NCBI GenBank assembly: GCA_003427395.1
Contig: BFEA01000667.1
Location: 540,023 to 570,355, forward strand
From: Chara braunii
Lineage: Eukaryota > Streptophyta > Charophyceae > Charales > Characeae
Reading direction: 5' to 3'
Length of the DNA: 30,333 bases
Shown: piece after piece, positions 1 to 9,067 of the stretch
Layout: every line of letters begins with the position of its first letter
Position numbering within the stretch: the first letter of the stretch is position 1
Translations under genes and position numbers: made by a program
Notes under the pieces: model-generated
Database searches by the model: none
Told to the model about the DNA's origin: nothing
The model's input: only the letters and a program-made list of their open reading frames with translations

Positions 1-70
<70 letters not shown>
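1..70. repeat. (GA)n microsatellite at window start
   Basis: A pure GA dinucleotide run. The window also ends in a GA run, which suggests that the assembly broke at microsatellites on both sides. Confidence 0.97.
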
Positions 71-73
<3 letters not shown>

Positions 74-153
74 ATCTCCACGTGGAGCAAGATCACTGGT
101 TGAGCCCCTAAGATTATTATGGTATCCCTCACGATTCCAACTCACGGTCCATT

Positions 154-852
154 TGCGGCAGTTACAGGTGTGTTCCAGTGAGGCAAAACTCCAGCAGCAG
201 CAATTTTGCCAACTTCAGGCACAGCAGCATGGTGATAGCCAACAGCAGCAGTTGTTGGTGCCCTGGCCACAACAGGATCAGCAAATGCTTCGGCATCAAT
301 AAACATTTCAGCGCCAGCAACTTTGTACTCACCGCGTATGGGACGCTGGGCCTGGCTCCCAGCACGTGCTGCTCCTCACGAACAGATCGGAGCATGTTCT
401 TCCCAACTAAAAACAAACAAACAAAAAACGACTCACCTCGCACAACAGCAGTTCTCGGGTTGTGGTTGCAACAACGTTCGGAGTGCCACTGGCTCAAACT
501 TTCCAATTCACTCCGTCTCCGCACAGTCTTTCGGGTGATCCCACATTCCGGACCAATTGCGAGCTAACATACGGCGACCCAGCAGCTGCAATCGCAACTA
601 CAACAAGCCCATATATTGCAGATCGATTGGCGGCTTGAGCAGCGGCAACAACGACAACGACAACGACTCTGTGCAATTGACAGAAGACGAGCACTGGGCC
701 TATCAGCAGCAGCTAGAAAGTGCAGATACAACGGCAGCAACTTGAATTATATACCACCTACGATCGTGACAACAGGGGGACAGGAGCAGCAGTCTAGCCA
801 GGGTGCCTCGTTGGGAATGACCTCTATAGCGTCTTCCAAACTGCAGCTTTGG
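154..852 (+). pseudogene. Glutamine-rich coding-like remnant, probably decayed exons
   Basis: The sequence is dense in CAG/CAA. One frame at about 154-288 reads as a Gln-rich peptide with several QQQQ runs before a TAA. After a retroposon insertion (337-430), Gln-rich reading resumes. The frame open from about 569 to 855 encodes a peptide starting HTATQQLQSQLQQ and later rich in Q and R. A GTAAGC splice-donor-like site lies at 852-857, and a pyrimidine-rich stretch ending in GCAG near 978 could be the acceptor of a roughly 125-bp intron. I recognise no domain. Poly-Gln regions are common in transcriptional regulators, but that is not evidence of function here. The frame is not continuous across the block, so it is either a multi-exon gene interrupted by insertion or a relic. 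Other frames stay open only briefly. Confidence 0.3.
337..430 (+). mobile_element. Short poly(A) retroposon, subfamily A, 5'-truncated, with TSD
   Basis: It carries the family core: GGGACGCTGGGCC, then the palindrome-containing CAGCACGTGCTGCTC, then GATCGGAGC, and an A-rich tail (AAAAACAAACAAACAAAAAA). It is flanked by a near-identical 10-bp duplication: ACTCACCGCG at 327-336 and ACTCACCTCG at 431-440. The A tail abuts the right copy, as target-primed reverse transcription predicts. It interrupts the glutamine-rich coding-like sequence. Confidence 0.75.
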
Positions 853-857
853 TAAGC

Positions 858-1168
858 AGGAGGAGGTGTACGCCTGACGCCAACGGAACTCGGAAGCCAA
901 GGCATGAGACCCCCCGGGCAAGCCGCGTGGCAGGCCCGGCTAGGAATCCCAGGTACCAGCTTTCTCAACCTTTTTGCAGCAATACTTGCTCAAGATGAGC
1001 GTAGGCCTGAATTTTATGAGGGGTGGGTGTATAGCATCTATAGATGGATTACCAATCACTAACAGATGGATTCACTTGTCCGATAGCTTAGCCGCTCTAC
1101 TCAAGGAGTAATTAGAACTAAGGAAAACTGCTTTCATTGCACCAACAGTCTCTACTACTCTTCAGTGA

Positions 1169-1170
<2 letters not shown>
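858..1170. other. No gene recognised; possible intron and flank
   Basis: This follows the GTAAGC donor-like site. It holds a candidate acceptor (CTTTCTCAACCTTTTTGCAG, ending near 978) and no long ORF. Confidence 0.4.
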
Positions 1171-1214
<44 letters not shown>

Positions 1215-1600
1215 CCCAGTGCTCAAGGCTGATATTATCAATATGATGATTGAGGCCGGGGTCCTCACAGTCTACCCGGAGGTAACCAGTAGGATCCTGC
1301 TGAAAACAGAAAATGAGCCAACAATACTGCACTCTTGATCTAATGTCTACTGATCAATGCACTATTGATCTGCAGAAGAAGGTGAACTAGCATAGTGCCT
1401 CTTCACCCATAATGGGCGCCAGATAAACATGAGTCCCAAGCACTTTACCAGCTAACTATCCAAACCAAGCAATGGGCACAAGACAGTTACTTGGGGGAGG
1501 GAAGAAATCAGGAAATTGAGACATAGGTTTTAGAGGGATAGAGGAGTCAACGGTAGTCCAATCATTAAAGACAAGCCGAAATTTTTTTTTATAGGATACT
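1171..1600 (-). mobile_element. Diverged poly(A) retroposon copy, minus orientation
   Basis: A run of 36 T (1171-1206) would be the poly(A) tail of a minus-strand element. The body contains, at about 1399-1426, a block (GCCTCTTCACCC..GGGCGCCAGATA) shared with the copy at 16898-17418 (GCCTCTTCGCCC..GGGCGCCTGATA). In plus orientation the same block occurs in the copies at 14820-15176 and 17447-17827. The 3' core seen in other copies is not recognisable here, so this may be another branch of the family. The right boundary is approximate. Confidence 0.45.
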
Positions 1601-1935
1601 TGGGTGTTTGCGTGTCCACCTTCCCAGATTACTTTCCCCAGCCTCCCCCCCTGGTCATCTCCCAGCCAACTAGTGATCTAAGAATCACCAATGCATAATT
1701 GCAGAAGAATGTGACAAAGCAGAAAAATCATCAACGGCCTCCCACTACAGTAAATTCCTTGAACCCAAAAGCCTGTCTCGCATGATCCTGCCCTGCAAGA
1801 CATCAAGGGGATTACCTGGACTCAATTGGTGTCCCAGGGGTCAGTGGAGACATGGGCCATCACATCACAGTGTCGGTGTTTTCACATGGCTGTTTGTGAC
1901 AACACTGAGCTTGTCTTTTTCAGTGTGCGGTCCTG

Positions 1936-1936
<1 letters not shown>
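1601..1936. other. No gene recognised
   Basis: Mixed-composition sequence without a supported ORF or repeat. It runs into the CT microsatellite. Confidence 0.5.
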
Positions 1937-1937
<1 letters not shown>

Positions 1938-2007
<70 letters not shown>

Positions 2008-2008
2008 N

Positions 2009-2101
<93 letters not shown>
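1938..2101. repeat. Compound (CT)n(TG)n microsatellite
   Basis: About 113 bp of CT repeats (one N at 2008) is followed by about 50 bp of TG repeats. The LSLSLS and CVCVCV reading frames here are artefacts of the repeat. Confidence 0.97.
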
Positions 2102-2102
<1 letters not shown>

Positions 2103-2833
2103 GCACATGCACACGTTTGTGATGCCCTCCACTGGCCCCTCGCCTCCCGGGCCTGGGCGCTGCACTATTACTACTGCATGCGGTGACCCAGCCTACCGGT
2201 AGTCTTTGCCTGGCCTCCAGTAAATAGTGAGGCTGGGATCTGGATGGGACGGATGTGGCTGGGGTATGGAAACATCCAGAGAGGCCAGGGACCGCTAGTT
2301 TCTCACAGGGCCTGGGCCCATGCTGGCTTGACCTGGCTGGTTCTGGTTTAGGGTTTAGGCCAACCGGCTTAGGTCATCCTGGTCAGCTTTTGGCCAACCC
2401 GAAACAGAGCCTACTGACTCTTTTTTTTTTTTTTTTTCCCACACAAACACACGCGCCCCGTCTATTCTGGGGGCAGCAGTCCGGCTGCTTATTACCGGCA
2501 AGCAGACAAATACAAGAACATGAAACAGAGTAGCACGGGTGTTGTGTGTGCATGCATTTGTATGTACGAGAGCACATGTGGTTTCTGTGCATTGCATTTG
2601 TGTGTCTGTATCTGGGACAGTGTGCGGAAATTCATGAGGTGATAGGCCTCAACCAAGTTATTCAATAGTATGTTATGATGCCCTCAACCGACGTTACCCC
2701 CAATTCGTGATGCATGCATCAACTTGCAAACAATGCCGTTCAGATTATTTCATAGCCAATCAAGGAAAAACGGAAAGGGCAAAGCGAGAGAAGAGAACGA
2801 AGCAGGGCAAAGAGAGAGAAGAGAACGTAGCAG
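2102..2833. other. No gene recognised; T17 tract and TG-rich stretch
   Basis: It contains a T17 run at 2421-2437 and an alternating purine-pyrimidine TG-rich stretch at about 2538-2612. The short ORFs lack coding character. Confidence 0.5.
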
Positions 2834-2871
2834 AGAAGAAGAAGAAGAAGAAGAAGAAGAAGAAGAAGAAC
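2834..2871. repeat. (GAA)n microsatellite
   Basis: Twelve or so GAA triplets lie at the end of a purine-rich segment (about 2764-2871). Confidence 0.95.
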
Positions 2872-3049
2872 ACAAGCTTAACCCAAAGTCTCCTTCCCTC
2901 TTCTCTCCACCTCCATTGTCATCATCCTCATCTTTCACACCTCCACCCTCCTCTTTATCATAAAATATAACAACAAGGAATGTATAGATGAGCGAGAATC
3001 AATGTGTGAAAGATCCCCCTTATTGCCTTGCAGAAAGAACCCCCTTTAG

Positions 3050-3235
3050 GTTCTCCTCTTTCATACCTACACTACCTTGTGGAGATGGGAGCAATGGCCG
3101 CTCATCCTCGCCATGTATGGATGTTCACAGGACGACACAACTACCTCCTATGCTTCCCCCTCGTCCTTCTGCCATAGCCAAACTCTTGGGATGAAGTCCA
3201 TGTCCAGGCGTCCCCCAAAGGGACCTTCCAGCCGG
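3050..3235 (+). CDS. Candidate internal exon of an unrecognised gene
   Basis: A 186-bp segment is open in one frame. It is bounded on the left by a CCCCCTTTAG acceptor-like site (AG at 3048-3049) and on the right by a strong donor GTAAGT at 3236-3241. A second GTAAGT lies exactly 33 nt downstream at 3269-3274. The encoded 62 residues include ..MYGCSQDDTTTSYASP.. and end with ..SRRPPKGPSSR. No domain is recognised. The frame is closed upstream by a TAG at 3047-3049, as expected if an acceptor lies there, and by a TAG at 3260-3262 before the second donor, so only the first donor keeps it open. A second frame also reads through part of the region (ending near 3178), which lowers confidence. Splice-site matches this short arise by chance; transcript data would decide. 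Confidence 0.28.
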
Positions 3236-3388
3236 GTAAGTGAAGATGAGGGTCCAACATAGCCAAAGGTAAGTCATCTCGGTTTCGTCCTCCACCCTCC
3301 TCTTCTCCCCGTCGAGTCTCCTCCGCCTCCTAACTCCACATCCTGGTCCGGGCTCCGTTGGTGCAGGAATGGCATGACTGCCATGTGA

Positions 3389-3835
3389 ATGCCAGGCCTA
3401 TTCATTGCACCGAATGATATACACACGACTCCCGACCTCCAGGTCCTCGACCGCGGTTACCTTCCCTGCGTCTACTGGTGCATGAGGCCCACCCCATTGC
3501 CGGGAACATCATTGTGGTCTGCAAATCTGCTGCAATCTACCCTGATATTGATCTACATACAGGGCATGGACCATCATGACCTTTCGAAGCTACCACACTT
3601 TTCTCCTAAGCTTACTGGACCATCCTGGGCCTATCCGGGGTGCTGGAAAGTCCTACTGGGTCCTGGACAATTTCTACATGTACCCCTAGAACTTACCATA
3701 AGTCCCTCTGTAGCCAAATTTCAGGTCTATCCTTACAACTACACCTATGTGCTACATGTTGACGCGGCCATAGCCGCCATAGCTGTAGACATGGATGATG
3801 ACGTGGGACGAGGAGGAGGAGGATCAGGGCTGTGA
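3389..3835 (+). CDS. Unrecognised 148-aa ORF
   Basis: ATG-initiated and one of the longest ORFs of normal composition in the left third of the window. The first 120 residues are mixed hydrophobic and polar, with many Pro, Leu and Tyr and the segment VYPYNYTYVLHVD. The tail is acidic then glycine-rich (DMDDDVGRGGGG). I see no signal peptide, zinc finger or catalytic motif that I recognise. It lies about 150 bp downstream of the two GTAAGT donor-like sites, so it could be part of the same unknown transcription unit. It could equally be a chance ORF in GC-balanced DNA, and the opposite strand also has short ORFs over its 3' half. Confidence 0.28.
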   Translation: MPGLFIAPNDIHTTPDLQVLDRGYLPCVYWCMRPTPLPGTSLWSANLLQSTLILIYIQGMDHHDLSKLPHFSPKLTGPSWAYPGCWKVLLGPGQFLHVPLELTISPSVAKFQVYPYNYTYVLHVDAAIAAIAVDMDDDVGRGGGGSGL

Positions 3836-4122
3836 GACTGATGAGAGTTTGAGGGGAAGTGTGTGATCCGCTGTTTGTCTCCACGAAGGTGAGTCCGAAG
3901 AGCTGCGCCATCCTCCATAGCTTGTGGTCTTCTGGAGTAGGAGGATGGGCACGTCAGAGGATGCAGGAAGGGAGCATGCATTGCTGAGGTGGCGGCAGGG
4001 GAGAAGCCTGAGGAGGAAGTGGGCGAGGAGAGTGACATACATGCATTATTGATTATTATTGGGATTCTTCTCCAGGACCTCCTCCTCTCTGTCTTTTCTC
4101 TCTCTCTTTCATTCTACCATGC

Positions 4123-4542
4123 TCATCTTTGATGGCACGCTGCTTCTGAAATGCGCATACAGTCAAGTAATGGATTTGTAATTGACTTCGGAGACTTCAT
4201 GTTGCACACTAGGTCCAGAATTGCATTGGTGATTGGCTTCTCAATGAGACTGAGTTCATTGCACTTCCCCCTCGCTCTCTTCATCCTCTCTTCCACCAGG
4301 GTCAGGGGGGGGGAAGGGAACAGGTCTGGGAAGCCTGTGAGTGGTCTTAATGGGATAGCAGCATCTAGCTTGGTGGTATTGATTATAATGTTCGTCTCCT
4401 TTTTCGTTTCTTGTTTTTTGCACGGGGCCATGCTTCTTTTCTTTGTATCGGGAAAGTGCCTTTCGAGGTCATGTTCCGACAGCTCTCGAAAGTTTTTCAT
4501 GGCCTGAATTGGACAGTCAGTGGAGCAACATCGAACTCTCAA
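4123..4542 (-). CDS. Unrecognised 139-aa ORF, minus strand
   Basis: An ATG-initiated ORF with fairly protein-like composition: charged N-terminal half (..RELSEHDLERHFPDTKKR..), a proline-rich middle (..PLTGFPDLFPSPPLTL..), then ..VEERMKRARGKCNELSL... No domain is recognised. A 118-aa ORF lies on the opposite strand (4151-4507) and begins with hydrophobic stretches; at most one of the two is likely real. The upstream (right) end falls inside the GGAGAG-type direct repeat at 4535-4623, which argues that the start codon may be repeat-derived. No promoter or splice evidence supports either strand. Confidence 0.22.
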   Translation of the reverse strand: MRVRCCSTDCPIQAMKNFRELSEHDLERHFPDTKKRSMAPCKKQETKKETNIIINTTKLDAAIPLRPLTGFPDLFPSPPLTLVEERMKRARGKCNELSLIEKPITNAILDLVCNMKSPKSITNPLLDCMRISEAACHQR

Positions 4543-4623
4543 AAATTGGAGAGTGGAGAGTAGTAGAGGGAGACCCTTTCACAGACTCGTCAGCAGGTTG
4601 TGTGCCCGGTCTGATACAGTCAT
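4535..4623. repeat. Direct repeat copy 1, GGAGAG-rich
   Basis: It shares TTGGAGAGTGGAGAGTAGT, a GAGACCC segment and ACAGTCATG with the copy at 5174-5249. The two copies flank the A-rich repeat at 4874-4998. Confidence 0.6.
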
Positions 4624-4873
4624 GATGAGGCTGAAGTGTGCCATGAGAAACGGACAGCTCTGACGAGAGCCACATTGTGAGAGACAGGGAAACTTCTCAG
4701 AAATGTGTCAGATAATATGCACAGAAAACACTAAAGGGCGGAGAGTGAAACCAGAATCGGTCCTTAGGGACATCGGTCAAAATCGGAACAATACGCCACA
4801 GCCAGTATTTGGAGAGTCCTCTGCAGAGCGGTCAATCAGTGCCCGCTGTTGGAGATTAGATGGAGCTTTTGTT

Positions 4874-4999
4874 AAAAAAAAAAGAAAAAAAAAGAAAAAA
4901 AAAGAAAAAAAAGAAAAAAAAGAAAAAAAAGAAAAAAAAAGAAAAAAAAAGAAAAAAAAAGAAAAAAAAAGAGAAAAAAAGAAAAAAGAGAAAAAAAAG
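4874..4999. repeat. (A7-9 G)n low-complexity array
   Basis: About 14 runs of 6 to 10 A are separated by single G, giving an 8-10 bp period over roughly 125 bp. The lysine-rich and phenylalanine-rich frames on the two strands are artefacts. Confidence 0.95.
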
Positions 5000-5173
5000 G
5001 TGTGGAGTCTGGGCAGACAAAAGAGAACCTCCAGTTGCCTTTTTGTGATCGTGGAGATGTCTTCTAATTAAATGGTCTCCGAGCGCTGAAAATTTTGAAG
5101 AGTCCTTCCATGGAGATAAGTGGAGAGATGAGTGGTTTTCTGCGATTTTGGAGAGTTTGATAGCTCTCCAAGG

Positions 5174-5249
5174 ACTCTCCAAAATTTTGGAGAGTGGAGA
5201 GTAGTGGAGAGAGACCCAAAGTCCGATGAAACAGTCTGGCACAGTCATG
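5174..5249. repeat. Direct repeat copy 2 with long palindrome
   Basis: It begins with a perfect 22-bp palindrome (5174-5195) centred on AAAATTTT with ACTCTCC/GGAGAGT arms. The rest matches the copy at 4535-4623 with divergence. Further GGAGAG and CTCTCC words occur through 5118-5216. Confidence 0.65.
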
Positions 5250-5280
5250 CTTCTTTGGGGAGTTAAATATAGTGAGCGTG

Positions 5281-5332
5281 ACAACACACACACAAACACA
5301 CAACACACAAACACACAACACAGAACACACAG
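5281..5332. repeat. CA-rich microsatellite (ACACACAA variants)
   Basis: An irregular ACACAC/ACAA array. Confidence 0.85.
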
Positions 5333-5594
5333 TCTTTGAGTGCCGCCCTGGAATTTTTTTTTCTTCTGTACTCCAAATTTTTAGACCTGAGGACCAGGGT
5401 GGGCCTCAGACACCCCCCCCTCCCAAGTTTTTTTTCTGACCCCTATTCAATGTGGTGCACCACATCACATGCGCGCTCGTGCGCTATGCACCGCTCATGC
5501 ACGCCACACACACATTTGGTGCACTGCAAGTGTGGTTCCCATCCAGTAGAACTGAACCACCCAGTCTCAGGGCCTGCTCACAGGTTATTGAAGC

Positions 5595-5815
5595 GCCAGG
5601 GCCATTACCCTGCTTCGGCTGAGGAAAATCTGTGAACAAATTGATCCAAGTACTTATGATACAGCCTCAAAGGGGCTAATGGAAAAACCACACATCTGTG
5701 CAACATCTGTGCAAAAATAGATTCAACGGGCCGAATGAGTAAGACCACAAGACCTATGAACAACTCAAGTCGCTCCGGAGCCTGTAAACCAGAACCTGAC
5801 TCAGATGCTACTCAG
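5595..5815 (-). mobile_element. 5' body fragment of a subfamily A-type retroposon
   Basis: It carries the block GGGCCATTACCCTGCTTCGG (5599-5618). Further right it matches the copy at 11104-11440: GCCTCAAAGGGGCTAATGG corresponds to GCCTCAGGGAGGTTAATGG there, and AACCAGAACCTGACT to AACCAGAACTTGACT. The poly(T) of the next copy starts a few bases after it ends, so one element abuts or is inserted into another. Confidence 0.5.
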
Positions 5816-5822
5816 CGGCCCC

Positions 5823-6105
5823 TTTTTTTTTTTTTTTTTTTTAAACCAAGCTCCATCTATTGGTGGGGAGCAGCACCTGCTGGAAACCGGGTCCAGCGTC
5901 CCATAGATACAACCATATCCTCACAAATTGGCACAAACTGGGAACCGGGCCCAGCGTCCCATAACAAGTACGTTCAGAAAACTCATCAAAAAATTCCATG
6001 AAAATGAGACAAAGCTACTACAGAATTCTAATTGGCCTAAGGATGGAATTTTGAAAACTGAGATACCGGGGCCATTACCCGGCTTTGGCTCAGAGAATTG
6101 AGGCT
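5823..6105 (-). mobile_element. Retroposon copy, minus orientation, with duplicated core
   Basis: T20 at 5823-5842 is the tail. Then comes the core in reverse: GCTCCATCTATTGGTGGGGA, GCAGCACCTGCTGGAAACCG and CCAGCGTCCCAT. A second partial core (GGGAACCGGGCCCAGCGTCC) sits at 5940-5959. The body motif GGGGCCATTACCCGGCTTTG follows at 6068-6087. The two core pieces belong to different subfamily types, so this is probably one copy abutting an older one. Confidence 0.6.
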
Positions 6106-6138
6106 ACTTCAGACATGTCTATGAGAACTTCATGATTA

Positions 6139-6540
6139 AGCAAAATTCAGAAACAACTCAGAAGATCCCCCATCAATCCACTTTTTCTCACTCTGGCAAG
6201 ACTGACTGCAGCGGAGCCACCATCTCTGCTGCTGCTATGCCATACTCCCATCCTACCAGCTAGCCCCCTCATTGGTAGGACGCGTGATAACCCACCATCT
6301 TTTCCACTCACCTTATTCTTTTTTTTTCACTACAGAAGCTTCAAAATAGGCAAAATTCAGAAAACAACTCAGAGACCCCCCCATCATATCCACTTTACCT
6401 CACTCCGGCAAGACTTACTGCAGCAGAGCCACCATCTCCACTGCTGCTGTGCCCTATTTCCATCCTACAAGCTAGCCCCCTCACTAGTAGGACACTTGAT
6501 ATCCAACCATCTATTCATCCCACTCAACCTCCTTTTGGAA
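6139..6540. repeat. Tandem diverged duplication, ~210-bp unit
   Basis: Unit 1 starts at 6140 and unit 2 at 6350, both with GCAAAATTCAGAAA. They share a CAGCGGAGCCACCATCTC / CAGCAGAGCCACCATCTC block and AGCTAGCCCCCTCA. No ORF is supported. Confidence 0.75.
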
Positions 6541-6560
6541 AAATAACCCCACAGAACAAT

Positions 6561-7014
6561 CCTGCCTCCATCATTGAAGGCAAGAAACGCAGACTGATCC
6601 GGGTGAAGTTAGCGGCCAGTGGCCGGTACCCGCCGAAATTTCAGCGCCAATCACATCCACTACCAACTTCCTCCTTCCCAATCACCTCCGTCCTTCCCAA
6701 CTCCGTCGTCGTGAAGAACTTCAGAGACTCTCTTCTCCGCGGGGGCCGAGCACCATCATCGCCCTGACATTCTTTGCCCCCACAAGAATCCCAGTCTCCG
6801 TCGTCAAGGTGGTGAACTAGCACTACCCAATGCCAATCGCGCCAGAATTCCCTCTCATCAGCCGGCACCCATCAGCCAGCGTAAACTACCTGACGCCAAT
6901 CGCATCTGATAAGAGGCCCCACTAGCCGGTACCCATCGAGCAGCCCTATTTCCTCCCCCTCTCCGTCCTTGTAAAGAATCATTTGATGCCCCTGGCCCCT
7001 TACTTCAAAGCAGG
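6561..7014. repeat. Segmental duplication copy 1
   Basis: It shares with 7211-7568 a colinear series of blocks: GCCTCCATCATTGAAGG, TTCCCAACTCCGTC, CACCATCATC, CAGTCTCCGTC, GCCAATCGCATCTG, CCTAGCCGGTA-type words and CTACTTCAAAGCA-type ends. Copy 1 is about 95 bp longer. Minus-strand ORFs inside (6641-6868, 6872-7246) are not conserved as frames in copy 2. Confidence 0.75.
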
Positions 7015-7210
7015 TCCCCAAAAGTTTCACAAAATGTCCCGTTAGGTTTTTAATAGGAGAAAAATGAGATGCAAGAGCAATTACCAGGCCTTGGCTACAA
7101 AAAAACATCTGACGACTTCTGACAACTTGACGAACCTCTGACAATCCTCCGACGAAATATAGAACAAAAATAGAAAACCGGCAAGCCCTAAAACAGACGA
7201 ACTGAAAGAT

Positions 7211-7568
7211 CCCGCCTCCATCATTGAAGGGAAGGACCTTATTCACCTTCCCAACTCCGTCCTCGTAAGGAGCCCAAAGAATAGCTTATCTCAGCAGGGG
7301 GGAGGCACCATCATCACCCTGAAATTCCTTGCCCCCACAAAAATTTCAGTCTCCGTCATCAAGGAAGTGAACAACACTGCCCAACGCCAATTGCGCTAAA
7401 GGTCGCCCTCAATAGCTGGTACCCATTGGACAACCTAACTACCCAACACCAATCGCATCTGTTAAGGGCTCCCCCTAGCCGGTAACCCGTTGACCAGCCC
7501 TATTTTACCCCCTCTCTATCCTTGCAAAGAATCCTTTGATGCCTTCCACCCCCTACTTCAAAGCAAGA
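7211..7568. repeat. Segmental duplication copy 2
   Basis: The diverged partner of 6561-7014, offset about 650 bp at the left end and 553 bp at the right end, so internal indels separate them. The element type is not recognised. Confidence 0.75.
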
Positions 7569-8260
7569 AAAACCCAGACCCTACGGGAGATTCCATTTGA
7601 CCATCTCATGAGCCCCCTGATCAGAAGTCTAATGATAGTCTAACGAGTAGAATTAGGTCGAATTTAGAAAAAGCACATATCGACTAAAAAAACGTAGGAA
7701 TTCGATTACAAACAGGAATTAGATTTATACTGGATATACTATTTACGAAAAGAGATACGAGATAATACGAATTTAGAATTAGGTATTCAAAAAACGATGT
7801 TCATTAGATTTCGAACCTCTACTATGGAAAAATTAAGAAGGAAATCAAAGATAGATCAGAAATATTCGGAAAAAATTGAGAATGACACTAGAGAAAAACG
7901 ATTTTGGAAATTGAGAATTGAGAAATCCTTGTTGAAAAAATTCTAACTACGAGTTCCAGATTATGACTCTTGCTTACGAAATACAAGTATTGAGGAAAAT
8001 TTCATCCAGAAACCATCTGAGAGGATTAGAAGGACACTAAGTGTAGACTGCTGCAATGTGGACTAATACAAGCAATTATGTATGGGAGCTCTGAAAAAAT
8101 TCAGAAAAGAACAGCCCCAAATCAGACATCCAAGCCATGCGTGGGCAGAATCCTAATCCAATAGAAAGCAGTCTCTCATCCCTTCTTCCTCAACCAAACC
8201 ACAGTTACCTCGCACCCCTCAAACCCTACCCCTGCATCCTTGGGGAAGGAAAACTCCATG
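7569..8260. other. No gene recognised; purine/AT-rich spacer
   Basis: Rich in GAAAA and AGAAT words (about 7620-8010). No long ORF, RNA gene or structured repeat is visible. Confidence 0.55.
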
Positions 8261-8267
8261 CCTACGA

Positions 8268-8344
8268 TCCGGACGTCCGGACCGCCGTCCGGACGGTCTG
8301 GATTCAGTCCGGAATCTAGACGTTCGGTCTGGAAGGTCCGGATC
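8268..8344. repeat. TCCGGA palindrome cluster 1
   Basis: Five TCCGGA hexamers lie within 75 bp, in a context of CCGTCCGGACGG-type inverted repeats. Confidence 0.8.
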
Positions 8345-8405
8345 TAGCAAATTTCAAGAAAAAAAAAAAAAAAGGTCCAGGACCCTTCCCCATTGAGGAG
8401 CCAAG

Positions 8406-8426
8406 CCCCCAAAATTGTTTTGGGGG
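8406..8426. repeat. Perfect 9-bp-arm hairpin
   Basis: CCCCCAAAA, loop TTG, TTTTGGGGG. It lies between the two TCCGGA clusters. It looks like a terminator, but no gene ends here. Confidence 0.8.
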
Positions 8427-8519
8427 TTTTTCAGGCCCGTTTATGCTTTTTTGGGGGGTCCGGACATGCTCTCTCTCTCTATAGTAATGTATTAGACAAC
8501 CCCAATTTTTCTATTATTA

Positions 8520-8690
8520 ATAATTCATTACCTTTTATTAGTTTTTAAAGTCTTTTTTTAAGCTTTTTATAGTTTTTGACTTTTAACTCAAGTTTGGTTA
8601 GGAATTCTGACATGACTCTGAGGCAAAAGTGGTTTGCATTGTTATTCTGCATAACATACTTTTTTTTCAGATTTTTTTTTTTTTTTTTTT
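8520..8690. repeat. Dispersed repeat, copy 1
   Basis: It shares with about 10380-10475 the order: (T)TT..AAGTTTGGTTAGGAATT, GACTCTGAGG-type word, GTTATTCTGCATAACATA, T-run and TTTCAGATTT. The copies are moderately diverged. Confidence 0.6.
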
Positions 8691-8696
8691 TTAATG

Positions 8697-8850
8697 GTCC
8701 GGACATTTCCAGACCTGTCCAAACTTCTGGACCGTCCGGATCCCCCCATGTCCGGAGGTCCGGAAATGTCCGGAATTCCGGACGTCCGGAAACTACCAGA
8801 CACGGGTCCGGTTCCATGTCCGGAAATGTCCGGGTCCGGGTCCGGCGTAG
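8697..8850. repeat. TCCGGA palindrome cluster 2
   Basis: About eight TCCGGA hexamers plus several TCCGGG/TCCGGT variants. In the densest part they are spaced 8-10 bp (about 8750-8790). A T-run (8671-8692) immediately precedes the cluster. Confidence 0.85.
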
Positions 8851-9067
8851 CCATGGAAAACTCCTTTCCTCCCGCAGCCAGCATCTAGGCTCAAAACAAA
8901 GCAGGCACCAAGGACATGATCCGCCATCTTCAATCCCCCGAAGAAAATCAAAGATGGTGTGAAACCGCTCGCCAAACCCGTTGACGAGTTGCCACAGGGG
9001 GTTCAAAACCACCTAAACTATACCCATACCAAACTGTTGAGGAAGAAGGAAGGGTTTTCAACCAAGG

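Noticed and set aside
1938-2101. ORFs of LSLSLS and CVCVCV type
   Set aside because: They are produced by the CT and TG microsatellites.
4856-5314. 152-aa minus-strand ORF and lysine-rich plus-strand ORFs
   Set aside because: They are driven by the (A7-9 G)n tract and CA repeat; no normal composition remains outside them.
8406-8426. Rho-independent-like terminator
   Set aside because: It has hairpin and T-rich flank, but the DNA is eukaryotic and no gene ends nearby.
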